Shown: in pieces, positions 44,278-52,638 of the stretch | How positions within the stretch are numbered: position 1 is the first letter of the stretch | Layout of the letters: the number at the start of each line of letters is the position of its first letter | Assembly (NCBI GenBank): GCA_963788965.1 | Contig: CAWBIK010000004.1 | Location: 62,001 to 126,000, forward strand | Reading direction: 5' to 3' | Length of the DNA: 64,000 nt | From: QHXQ01 sp963788965 | GTDB taxonomy: Bacteria; Acidobacteriota; Blastocatellia; Pyrinomonadales; Pyrinomonadaceae | Position numbers and translations under genes: made by a program | The notes under the pieces: model-generated | The model's database searches: none | Told to the model about the DNA's origin: nothing | Seen by the model: only the letters and a program-made list of their open reading frames with translations

Positions 44278-45186
44278 ATGACGCGCATCATTCATTTGAT
44301 CACAAATCCGAACGCGGGGCAGAGTCGCGCGCGGCGCGCTGCGGCCATTGCACGCTTCAGCGCGTTACTCAAAGCGCGCGGCATCGCGGTCGAAGTCTTA
44401 GCGACGACCGCGCCGGGCGACGCGACGCGTTTGGCGGCCGAGGCGGCGCGTGCGGGCGCGCGCGAGATCGTCGTCGCGGGCGGCGACGGCACGGTCAACG
44501 AGGCGCTGCAAGGATTAGCGGGCACGGCCGTAAAGCTCGGCGTCTGGCCTGTGGGCACGGCGAACGTGCTGGCGCGCGAGTTGGGCTTGCCGTTCAAGCT
44601 GCCGGGCGTGGTCGATGTCATCGCGCGCGGGGCGACGCGCCGCATCTATCTCGGCTGCGCGACCGAAGAAGGGACGGGCGCGCGGCGTTACTTTTGTTTG
44701 ATGGCGGGCGTCGGGTTGGACGCGTCGGTCGTCGCTGGTGTGCGGCCACGTTTGAAGCGGCGCGTCGGCAAAGGCGCGTTCTGGGTGTCGGGCTTGAGCC
44801 ATCTGGCTTACTGGCGGCCCGCGCCGTTCAACGTCGAAGTCGGCGGCGAGACTTACACGGCCACGTTCGCCGCCATCGGCAAGATGGCGCACTACGGCGG
44901 CGACTTGGCCGTGACGCCGCGCGCACGCTTGGATCAGCCAGAGTTTGAAATCTGCCTCGTCTCGTCGCACAGCCGCTTGCGCTATCTCTACCTGCTCGCG
45001 CACACGATGCGGCGCGACGGCGTAACGCACGCGATCAAAGGCGTCCGCTTCCTACGCACCACGCGCGCCCGCGCCACTGGCGACGCGCCCGTCCAAGTGG
45101 ACGGCGAACTGATCGGCCAACTGCCCATGACTTTCGAGATCGTGCCCGAACCCGTCGAAGTCCTCGCCCCGCCGGTTGTAAACTGA
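44278..45186 (+). CDS. Diacylglycerol kinase / lipid kinase family protein
   Basis: 302 residues from the ATG at 44278; a longer open frame upstream lacks a good start. It has LITNPNAGQSRARR at the N terminus, the nucleotide loop EIVVAGGDGTVNEALQGL (GGDGT at 68-72), GVWPVGTANVLARELGLP and the C-terminal VDGELIGQLPMTFEIVP segment. The YegS/DgkB-type family phosphorylates lipid substrates; the substrate here is unknown. Its stop codon directly abuts the 21-bp tandem array. Confidence 0.9.
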   Translation: MTRIIHLITNPNAGQSRARRAAAIARFSALLKARGIAVEVLATTAPGDATRLAAEAARAGAREIVVAGGDGTVNEALQGLAGTAVKLGVWPVGTANVLARELGLPFKLPGVVDVIARGATRRIYLGCATEEGTGARRYFCLMAGVGLDASVVAGVRPRLKRRVGKGAFWVSGLSHLAYWRPAPFNVEVGGETYTATFAAIGKMAHYGGDLAVTPRARLDQPEFEICLVSSHSRLRYLYLLAHTMRRDGVTHAIKGVRFLRTTRARATGDAPVQVDGELIGQLPMTFEIVPEPVEVLAPPVVN

Positions 45187-45501
45187 GCGGTACACAGCAA
45201 CTTTCTCCCGGTACGCGACAACTTTTACGTGATCCACGAGGACTTTCACGTGATCCACGCCAACTTTCATGTGATCCACGGAGACTTTTGCGTGATCCAT
45301 GAAGGCCCGCGAGTGATCCACGCCCACCCAAACGTGATCCATGCAGCCCCGCACGTGATCCATGACAACCTTGACGTGATCCACGACGACCTAAACGTGA
45401 TCCACGAACACTTTTGCGTGATCCACGGACACTTTCACGTGATCCACGGGCACTTTCACGCGGTACGCCTAATACCTCACGTGATATTCATAAACCATCT
45501 T
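45187..45501. repeat. 21-bp tandem (iteron-like) array, 15 units in exact phase
   Basis: Units start every 21 bp from 45187 to 45481. The eleven central units (45229, 45250, 45271, 45292, 45313, 45334, 45355, 45376, 45397, 45418, 45439) begin GTGATCCAYG, most followed by a variable triplet and ACTTTYAC. The outer units at 45187, 45208 and 45460 carry GCGGTAC- or CCGGTAC-type cores instead, and the one at 45481 GTGATATTCA. The core has the dyad CGTG-N3-CACG. The array starts right after the dgk stop codon and nearly fills the gap to the convergent M61 gene. The period equals two DNA turns. Confidence 0.9.
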
Positions 45502-45540
45502 AATGATTAGCCCGTTTTTCATGTCGTCGCCGGGATCGAG

Positions 45541-47170
45541 TCAGTCGCCGTTGCGCTTGAGCCAGTTGCGCCGGAGTTCTTTGGCCTGTGCGGTGGCGTT
45601 CGGCAGTTCTTCGATGCGGTAGTTGTCGAGCCGCAGGCCGACGTAGAGCGAGCGCCTCGTTGTAAGGCAGCGGCTCTGTGCCGCGTATGTGGCGCGTGAA
45701 GAAATCTTCGAGGTCGAAGCCCGCGACTTCGCTGGCGACGCGCTGAAATTCTTCGTTCGTGTAGCCGCGCCCGTGCAGGTAGTAACTGGCGTTCGGACTC
45801 TCCACATAGAACTCACGATAGGCGCGGCGCATCACGTCGTCGAGCGAAGCGCGACCCGCGCTGCGCCCGCGAATCAACAGGTCGAGCACAAGCGCGATGA
45901 CCTCGCCCTTGTCGTAATAACTGATCGAAGTTTGATCGAGGCCGGTGCGTTGAACGTGGCAAGCTGAATCAAGAAAGGGCGCGACGAGCGACGACTCTTC
46001 CGCGCTCATCAGACGGCTACCCAGCGCGCGTTCGACCGTCGCCACCTCTGCGCTCAACTCGCGGTAGAGGCGTTCGTCGGTCCACAGCCCGGCGCGGCGC
46101 TGCATCATGTGGCCGTAATAGTTCGTGAAGCCCTCGGCGATCCACAAGCCGCGCGTGCTGACGGGCCGCGTAAAATCCCACGGCCCAAGTTCGACGGGTC
46201 TTAGGCGCTTCACGTTCCAGACGTGGAAGAACTCGTGCGCCGCCGTGTCGAGCACGCCTTCGTACACGCCCGACTCGGAGAGCGCGCGCGGCAAAATGAT
46301 CTGCGTCGAAGTCAGATGCTCCATGCCGTCGCCGCGCCCGCCCGCGCCCGTGTGGACCAGAAAGGTATAATCTTTAAACTCCGGCGCGGCCCACATGCCG
46401 ACTTCCGCGCGCACGATCTTCTCTATGTCGCGCGCAAGTTGTTTGCGCTTGCCGCCGTCGCCGCCCACGGCATGCAGTACGACGTGATAAGTTTTCCCTT
46501 CGACGTTGAAAGTGTCTTCGGTCCAATCGGGCCCGATCTCGGTCGGCGTGTCGATCAGCAGATCGTAGTTGTCGAACTGCCACTCGCGCTGCTCCGCGTT
46601 CGTCATGCGCCCGTTGACGATGCGCCAGCCGTTAGGTGCTTCGATCCGCAACGTGACCGGATCGGGCTTGTGCCCGACGACGTACATAAAGAGCGAGCCG
46701 CCGTTGAAGTTAGCATGCCGCTCGTCGAGTTCCGAGAACGTGCCTGAAAGATCGTCTGCGAAAACTTTATAACTGAAGCGCACACTCTGTGCGCCGCGCG
46801 TGGGCACGCGCCACGTCTGCGTGTCAACGCGTGTGGGCCGCACACCGGCCGCGTCGCAGCGTTCGCCCGGCGCGCAGCCCGGCACGGCATACGCTTCGCG
46901 CACGTTCTTCGCAAAGTCGAAGACGGCATAGCGGCCCGGCGACCACTTCGGCATCTGAAACTCAAAAGCCGTCTGCGGCGTCGGCGCTTCGACCATGATG
47001 CTCACCTCGAACAAGTGCGTGGCCGGGCGCGGCAACTTCAACTCGTAAGCGATGCGATAAGCTCCTTCGGGTGCGCCCGCTTGCGCCAACGCGGCGACCG
47101 CACAGACGAGATGCAAGCTGACGAACAAGACCGCGCGGCGCAACTGCGCAGCGGCGAAAGTTGTACGCAT
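45541..47170 (-). CDS. M61-family aminopeptidase, frame broken near 45650
   Basis: Signal peptide (AVAALAQAG), an N-terminal beta domain (YRIAYELKLPRPATHLFEVSIMVEAP) and the catalytic domain with AAHEFFHVWNVKRLRP (zinc HExxH, about residue 315) and the distal Glu in WIAEGFTNYYG. The frame from 47170 runs on to 45500 as low-quality sequence, but another frame gives the natural end LYVGLRLDNYRIEELPNATAQAKELRRNWLKRNGD, stopping at 45541. Skipping one base at 45645-45655 joins them. M61 enzymes prefer N-terminal Gly/Ala and usually end in a PDZ domain, which seems missing here. Confidence 0.82.
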
Positions 47171-47311
47171 GAACGACTCCGAACCGTAAGATGACGAGAG
47201 CTTGGCCCAACCGTGGGCGTGCGATTATTGGCGGGCACACGAACGCCTGTCAAAAGTCGGCCCGCCGCCTTGACGCTCACAACACGCGTCGGCTAGCTTT
47301 GAGTCTGCAAG

Positions 47312-48526
47312 ATGAGCACAACCGAACGACTCTACTATCACGATTCACATCTGACCGAGTTCACAGCACGCGTCACAGACGTGACCGAACTTGCGCCCGG
47401 CCGCTACGGCGTCACACTCGACCGCACGGCCTTCTACCCGACCGGCGGCGGCCAGCCCACAGACACGGGCACGCTCGGCGCAACGCGCGTCGTCGAATGC
47501 ATTGATCAGGAAGCAGCGGGCGTGCTCCACGTCGTCGAAGGTGCGCCGCTCGCTACGGGCGCTGAAGTCACGGGCCGCGTTGACTGGCCGCGCAGGCTTG
47601 ATCACATCCAACAACACACAGGCCAGCACATCATGTCGCAGGCGCTTGTGTCACTGTTCAACGCGCCGACGCGCGCCTTCCGCATGTCGGAACGCGTCTC
47701 AGAGATTGACGTTGAACTGCATGACCCGACGCGTGCGCGGATCGAGCAGGCAGTCGATCTCGCCAACCGCATCATCTGGGAAGATCGCCCCGTCTGCATC
47801 CGCAACGTTACGGCGGCCGAGGCCGCGCAGTTGCCCCTGCGCAAAGACTCTGCGCGCACGGGCGAACTACGCTTGATCGAGATCGCGGATTTCGATCTGA
47901 GTCCCTGCGGCGGCACGCACGCACAACGCACGGGCGAGGTCGGACTCATCGCCGTGCGCGCGTGGGAACGGGCGAAAGGTTTGACGCGCCTCGAATTCGT
48001 CGCGGGTCAGCGCGCGCTCGCCGACTATCGCCGCGCCAACGACACGGCGCGACAAGTCGCCGCCCTCTTTAGCGCCGGGCGCGACGATGCACCCGCCGCC
48101 CTTGCACGTCTCTTCGCCGAGCACAAGGAACTCACCCGGCGCGTCCACACACTCGAAGAACTCGCGGCGCGCGTCGAGGCCGACGAACTCTTGGCCGCCA
48201 CCTCCATCGACGCCGACGGCACACGCCTCGTCGCGCACATCTTCGACGCGCGCGATGCCGAATCACTAAAACGGCTCGCCCTCGCCCTGATCGCACATCC
48301 CGGCACGGTCGCGCTCCTCGGCGCACGCGACGCCGACAGCGCCCGCCTCGTCTTCGCCCGCGCGGCCGACGCACCCGGCGACATGAACACGCTCATGCGC
48401 GCCGCCTGTGAACTTTTAGCCGGGCGCGGCGGCGGGCGCGCAGACATAGCACAGGGCGGCGGCCGCAACGTCGAGCAACTCGCCGCCGCCATCAACACCG
48501 CCGCCCACAGCCTACGCGCAGGCTAA
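47312..48526 (+). CDS. Alanyl-tRNA editing protein (AlaX-L type)
   Basis: 404 residues. It has the AlaRS-like editing domain with zinc ligands HTGQH (His102, His106) and CGGTH (Cys199, His203), and the GGGQPTDTG motif near 45-53. The C-terminal part is DHHA1-like (LLAGRGGGRADIAQGGGRN). It hydrolyses Ser or Gly mischarged on tRNA-Ala. It lies only about 100 bp upstream of a tRNA-Ala gene on the same strand, which fits its substrate. Confidence 0.93.
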   Translation: MSTTERLYYHDSHLTEFTARVTDVTELAPGRYGVTLDRTAFYPTGGGQPTDTGTLGATRVVECIDQEAAGVLHVVEGAPLATGAEVTGRVDWPRRLDHIQQHTGQHIMSQALVSLFNAPTRAFRMSERVSEIDVELHDPTRARIEQAVDLANRIIWEDRPVCIRNVTAAEAAQLPLRKDSARTGELRLIEIADFDLSPCGGTHAQRTGEVGLIAVRAWERAKGLTRLEFVAGQRALADYRRANDTARQVAALFSAGRDDAPAALARLFAEHKELTRRVHTLEELAARVEADELLAATSIDADGTRLVAHIFDARDAESLKRLALALIAHPGTVALLGARDADSARLVFARAADAPGDMNTLMRAACELLAGRGGGRADIAQGGGRNVEQLAAAINTAAHSLRAG

Positions 48527-48583
48527 CCCGCGCCCCTTGCGCGCCCAGCCCACAAGCCCGCGCCGCACCAACCCAACGCACGC

Positions 48584-48612
48584 TTGACAGCGCCGCGCGC
48601 CCTCTCTAATAT
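48584..48612 (+). promoter_or_regulatory. Promoter of tRNA-Ala
   Basis: TTGACA at 48584-48589, 17-bp spacer, TAATAT at 48607-48612; the start near 48619 is 9 nt before the mature tRNA. Confidence 0.75.
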
Positions 48613-48627
48613 CTTTCCCGTCCGCAT

Positions 48628-48710
<83 letters not shown>

Positions 48711-48715
48711 TCAAT

Positions 48716-48749
48716 CACAAACGGCTACCAACTTTGGTAGCCGTTTGTG
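48716..48749 (+). terminator. Terminator after tRNA-Ala
   Basis: Perfect 15-bp arms at 48716-48730 and 48735-48749 around a 4-nt loop. Confidence 0.85.
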
Positions 48750-48817
48750 TTTGGACACTCTAAATAAAGTGATTATCTAGTTGACTCAGGATTGAGTCAA
48801 GAGATAGACTCGCGTGC

Positions 48818-49744
48818 ATGGTTAAGAAGCGCGACAGAAACAAGAAACCACCACCGCCCCCACCGCCCCCACCGTCGTTGCCCGCAAAACTTGGGCATCT
48901 TGCCGAAAGCAACCTTACATGGGGGGCGCTCGGCATGATTGTAGCTGCAATCGGCGCATACTTGGGAGTAGCTCTGCTTGTAGTAGGCGGATGGCTTTTC
49001 TTAACCGTTGCGATTTGGCGGACAAACTTCTTTGAAGGCAAAACAAAAAAACATCAATGGATAGGCAATGCACTCATTTCACTTAGCATCGCGGCCGTCC
49101 TAATCTTGGTCATGGCTTTCTTGCCCCCGAAAGCGCCACAAGAGAGCTCTCAAACTGTTCAGCTACAATCAACATCTCCGATTTCTACAATGCCGCAACT
49201 TGAGCAGCCGACGTTCACGGAAAAAACGAATACTGTTTATATCTCGCTTGGTGAACATGGCATGACGTTTCCCTTTAGTACCGCAGCCATCGAAAGCGAG
49301 CACAAGCCGATCATCACGCCCGACGTAACTACTCTAGGCTATGTCTATATTGAGCAAGGCAAGCCATATTTTGACGTGCAACTGTTCTTTACCCCCGACA
49401 CGCCGCCCGTGCAAATAACACATAATCAAATTGAAGGCAGGCCCATCAGTTGGGATGCTAACTCCAACAAGAATGCTTTTGAGATTGTTGACGATAAGGG
49501 CAAGGTTCGCTTTCAGTTCTATTATAGAAGCAACGCCCAGATCGTGATTAAGGGCATCTTTATGGGCGGACAGCATGTTTACTTAGTGGATGAAACGCTT
49601 CGCACCACGCTGGCTAAGTGGCCCGAGAATCTACCGAAACCGCCGCCAGCGTGGTTTCTAGGGCAAGCAGGTATAGACAATTTTGCAATTCGACCCATTT
49701 TCAAATACCCGGCATGGAAATATCCCGGCGTCTTAGCAGAATAA
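48818..49744 (+). CDS. Passenger membrane protein of the IS1595 element
   Basis: 308 residues from an ATG 28 bp inside the left inverted repeat. A basic N terminus with nine consecutive Pro, two membrane segments (about 37-65 and 85-103), then an extracytoplasmic part with several beta-strand-like stretches (TVYISLGEHGMTFPFSTAAI, YIEQGKPYFDVQLFFTPDTPP, RFQFYYRSNAQIVIKGIFMGGQHVYLVDETLR). I do not recognise the family. It is AT-richer than the core genes and has no role in transposition that I can see, so it is cargo. Confidence 0.8.
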   Translation: MVKKRDRNKKPPPPPPPPPSLPAKLGHLAESNLTWGALGMIVAAIGAYLGVALLVVGGWLFLTVAIWRTNFFEGKTKKHQWIGNALISLSIAAVLILVMAFLPPKAPQESSQTVQLQSTSPISTMPQLEQPTFTEKTNTVYISLGEHGMTFPFSTAAIESEHKPIITPDVTTLGYVYIEQGKPYFDVQLFFTPDTPPVQITHNQIEGRPISWDANSNKNAFEIVDDKGKVRFQFYYRSNAQIVIKGIFMGGQHVYLVDETLRTTLAKWPENLPKPPPAWFLGQAGIDNFAIRPIFKYPAWKYPGVLAE

Positions 49745-49748
49745 GATT

Positions 49749-50700
49749 TTAAGCGACTTCTTCTTTAATCAATTCCTTGTATTCAAGGCTCGATGAAGCA
49801 ATGAGTCTTAACAGCGTATCGCGGAACAAGTAAGGGTTATTCCGATTGTTGAAACGAAATTCAAACTCGTCAAGGTAACGGTCAAGATGCTTCTCAGAGA
49901 TTTGATGATACGAGCCAATGATAGACCGCTTAAAGAGCGACCACACGCCTTCTACGCCGTTCGTATGCACGTCGCCGCGTACATACTCGCCTCTGTGATG
50001 GTCAACCGTCTCATGCCGTGTATTCGCATCATCGCAGCCGTTATACGCGGGCGCTTCGTCCGTCATGATGCACTCTGTTTCGTCAGCCAATGCAGCCTTG
50101 ATGAACTTATGCAGCGTCGCGCGGTCGGCTCTCTTTTCAACCGTGAGCCGCACGCCGCCGCCGCGTTGGATCGCACCCAAGACCATTGCCTTACCAACAG
50201 GCCCGCGCCCTTGAATCTTGCGCGCACGGTCTTTCTTGTGCATGTTCTTCGCCTTGCCGCCGATATAGGTTTCGTCCACTTCAACGATGCCCGCCAGCAA
50301 CGAGGTGTCAGCGTCCGCAACTGCCTTGCGTATGCGGTGGCAAAGATGCCACGCCGTTTGATAAGCAACTCCAAGCGTGCGCTTCAGTTGATTGGCGGAG
50401 ACACCCTTTTTCGCTTCGCACATCAAATAGACAGCGAGAAACCATTTTGTGAGCGGCAGGTGCGAGTCATGGAATATCGTGCCAGCTTTAACAGAGCCTT
50501 GATAACCGCATGAATCACAATCAAACAAAGCGCGCGTCTGGATACGCGAGATTTTATCCGACTGACAACGGAGACACTTTACGCCGTCCGGCTGAACGAA
50601 GATGCTCAAGATAGGTGCGGCATTGTTCTTCGTCGCTAAACTTGCTCATTAGCGTCGTCAAGTCAACGTCTTGTTTTTGTTTCTTAACCTTAGTCGTCAT
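49749..50700 (-). CDS. IS1595-family (ISXO2-like) transposase, frame broken near 50597
   Basis: The start frame (ATG at 50700) gives MTTKVKKQKQ, then DVDLTTLMSKFSDEEQCRTYLEHLR; the sequence continues in another frame as QPDGVKCLRCQSDKISRIQTRALFDCDSCGYQ, a zinc ribbon. Skipping one base at about 50591-50600 joins them to a normal transposase. The DDE domain is intact: EVDETYIGGK, IMTDEAPAY, and HTNGVEGVWSLFKRSIIGSYHQISEKHLDRYLDEFEFRFNNR near the end. Whether the break is a real inactivation or an error is open. Confidence 0.9.
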
Positions 50701-50713
50701 GATCGGAGTCCTT

Positions 50714-50905
50714 ATGCCAGCGAAGAAAAAAGAAGAGAAGAAACCGCTTGATATGACAACGGATGAAGCGATTGAATTTCTGTTTGGCCAAGAGGGCGCG
50801 CAGGTGTTGAAAGACCATGTACGCGAGTTGAACGGGCCACCGGATGGCGACGATAACGGGGCGCAAAAGAAAGGCGGCTCAACACGAAAACAGGATACTA
50901 CATAA
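50714..50905 (+). CDS. Small IS1595-borne protein of unknown function
   Basis: 63 residues from the ATG at 50714 with GGAG upstream; divergent from the transposase start by 13 bp. It is Lys/Glu-rich with one helix-prone segment (MTTDEAIEFLFGQEGAQVLKDHVREL). The close divergent position suggests shared regulation with the transposase, but no DNA-binding motif is visible. Confidence 0.6.
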   Translation: MPAKKKEEKKPLDMTTDEAIEFLFGQEGAQVLKDHVRELNGPPDGDDNGAQKKGGSTRKQDTT

Positions 50906-50939
50906 CGCACCCTGAGTCAACTAGACAATCACCCTAAAT

Positions 50940-51054
50940 AAGGCAATCATATACTGGACGCACCTAGCGTCCGATTCGACTGGCAGAACCCGGTTAATTC
51001 CAGATGTCCGCAGCCGCAATCTCCCAACAGGTGCGTCAAGTATATGATTGCCTT
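50940..51054. repeat. 115-bp inverted-repeat element (MITE-like or structured RNA)
   Basis: 26-bp arms at 50940-50965 and 51029-51054 with a single mismatch enclose about 63 bp. It directly abuts the right target duplication of the IS and lies 50 bp upstream of the gene at 51103. No coding frame fits. Confidence 0.7.
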
Positions 51055-51102
51055 ACATAGCTGCACTGTCATTTATGAATTTCCGATAAAGCCGAGGCGT
51101 CT

Positions 51103-52059
51103 ATGACTGCTAAACAACGGATCGTTTGGCTCACTGTTCTTCAAGTGACGATGGTCATTGTGGGGGTCAGTACCTTAATGGCTGTTAAGCAGTTCTATCA
51201 AAGCTTTGTGCTCGTACCTTCCTTCCGAGACGCACTCAGGGACGACATAATGGGGAAGGAGAAATTACGGGCAACATCGCCAAGGATCATATTCCCTTGG
51301 CTCGCTTTGCCACTGGTGCTCATCGTAGGGCGTAACTGCGCCTCGATTTTCTACCGGGCCGGACGCAAGAAGCGGCAACTTGAACGCGACCTTAAGGCCG
51401 TCCTGTTATTAGACCGACTGCAACAAGGATATGAGGAGCCCTTCTCGCTTTACCTCCGCTCTTTTTCTCAAGAAGAGAAGCTGAAGCGCAGGAAAGGAGT
51501 CTGGTGGTACCTTTTGCTTGAGGGTGATTTTTTCGGCCTCGACCGCGAGACGCTCGAATTGATGATTTCGTCTGAAGTGCGTCGTAACTATCCAATGATA
51601 GCGCTCGGTCGGCCGGGCGAAAAACTTGGCGCCGGCCGCTTGCCCTCGACTGATGCCGATTGGGAGGCGCTCGCGCTCCTGTTGATGAAGCAGGCGAAAG
51701 TTATCTTTATTGTGCCCAGCACCAGCGATGGTGTTATTTGGGAAATGGACCGGCTGAATGGCTATCGCGAGAAGACTATCTATCTTATGCCGCCCACGAA
51801 GTATTATCACGGGGATGCGGCAAGCGCGGAAAACCACTGGCGTGCGACCCAGCACACATTCATACAACGCGGCATCTTCCTGCCTGCGTACAGCAAAAAG
51901 GGGGCGCTCTTCATGCTCAACGAGCAAGGCGGCGTGGCCCGTCAGAGCTTGTTCGAGGCTCGCTTAGGTGGCAGTCGCACGTATGAGTTTATTTCACTGA
52001 TAGGTGCGGAACCAAAGAGCAGACAAAGCCGAGTCGGGCGCGCTGTCATCCCATCGTAG
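51103..52059 (+). CDS. Membrane protein with TIR-like/Rossmann-like cytosolic domain
   Basis: 318 residues; GAGG upstream of the ATG. Two N-terminal membrane segments (about 8-28 and 60-80) are followed by a cytosolic domain: FSLYLRSFSQEEKLKRR, YPMIALGRPGEKLGAGRLPSTDADWEALALLLMKQAKVIFIVPSTSDGVIWEMDRL. The RSF, IALGRPGE, W, and IIWE-type positions resemble TIR-like domains seen in uncharacterised membrane proteins; the Glu in WEMDRL is where such domains may have a catalytic acid. That is inference. Only 21 bp separate it from the next gene, which may be its continuation. Confidence 0.6.
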   Translation: MTAKQRIVWLTVLQVTMVIVGVSTLMAVKQFYQSFVLVPSFRDALRDDIMGKEKLRATSPRIIFPWLALPLVLIVGRNCASIFYRAGRKKRQLERDLKAVLLLDRLQQGYEEPFSLYLRSFSQEEKLKRRKGVWWYLLLEGDFFGLDRETLELMISSEVRRNYPMIALGRPGEKLGAGRLPSTDADWEALALLLMKQAKVIFIVPSTSDGVIWEMDRLNGYREKTIYLMPPTKYYHGDAASAENHWRATQHTFIQRGIFLPAYSKKGALFMLNEQGGVARQSLFEARLGGSRTYEFISLIGAEPKSRQSRVGRAVIPS

Positions 52060-52079
52060 TCTCTCTGAGCGTTCTATCG

Positions 52080-52616
52080 GTGCTGGGCGCAATAGTCTGG
52101 CAATACAAGGTCGCGCAACATAAAAACCCTGCCGCTCGGAGTGCCCTGATTGAAACAGTTAGGTATGACAAAAATGGACTGAGTTTTTCCCATCACAGCA
52201 ACTGGAACATCACGGAAGACGAAATAATCGCGGGCCAAGCAAGGCAAATAATTATTGAAAATGATAACAATGCTGTTTTTATCATTCTTTCATTCCCACT
52301 AGAATTACCTTTAAATGTTGATGCGTTCGCCGCGCAGATAGCGAAAGAAAGACCAACAGGCATATCAGTCGGGACTGTATCTGAAACCCAAAGCTTTGAA
52401 ATACGCAGAGAGGTTGGCGGGCAGGTCCTCCGGGGTGTTCGCCAAAAATTTTCCATCAGTCTATTGGGTGAAACTGTTCCGCATACTCAAGATTTTTTTC
52501 AGATTGACACTGACAAGGTCAACGCACTAATCACTATTCAAGCGCCTGATGAAGACTGGGCAAGCTCTGAAAAAGGGGTTCAAGTGATTTTCGATTCGTT
52601 AAGATTTGCAAACTGA
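52080..52616 (+). CDS. Single-helix exported protein, possibly the C-terminal part of the preceding gene
   Basis: 178 residues from a GTG; the frame stays open upstream into the previous gene and there encodes more of a membrane helix (PIVVSLSVLSVLGAIVW). So either the two genes overlap, or one base is missing near 52045 and they form one protein with a third helix and this outer domain. The domain has NGLSFSHHSNWNITED and ARQIIIENDNNAVFIILSFP, reminiscent of PsbP-like folds. No known function. AT-rich, as is the rest of the island. Confidence 0.55.
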   Translation: MLGAIVWQYKVAQHKNPAARSALIETVRYDKNGLSFSHHSNWNITEDEIIAGQARQIIIENDNNAVFIILSFPLELPLNVDAFAAQIAKERPTGISVGTVSETQSFEIRREVGGQVLRGVRQKFSISLLGETVPHTQDFFQIDTDKVNALITIQAPDEDWASSEKGVQVIFDSLRFAN

Positions 52617-52638
52617 GTGAGCGCACAGTGTTCACCTT

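Larger units (their letters stand above)
48768..50933. mobile_element. IS1595-family element with passenger gene, 2166 bp
   Basis: Terminal inverted repeats of 23 bp at 48768-48790 and 50911-50933 (two mismatches), flanked on both sides by the perfect 8-bp duplication CTAAATAA (48760-48767 and 50934-50941). An 8-bp duplication and ends starting GG are features of IS1595. Content: a membrane-protein passenger gene (+), the transposase (-), and a 63-residue gene (+). The ends are intact, so the insertion is probably recent. Confidence 0.9.

Noticed and set aside
45187..45501. The 21-bp array as CRISPR
   Set aside because: Units are directly adjacent with only a few variable bases; there are no 30-40-bp unique spacers and no cas genes.
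45229..45510. The 21-bp array as a repeat-protein gene
   Set aside because: Frames on both strands stay open only because the unit is a multiple of three without stops. No ribosome-binding site, signal peptide or unit-level codon pattern supports translation.
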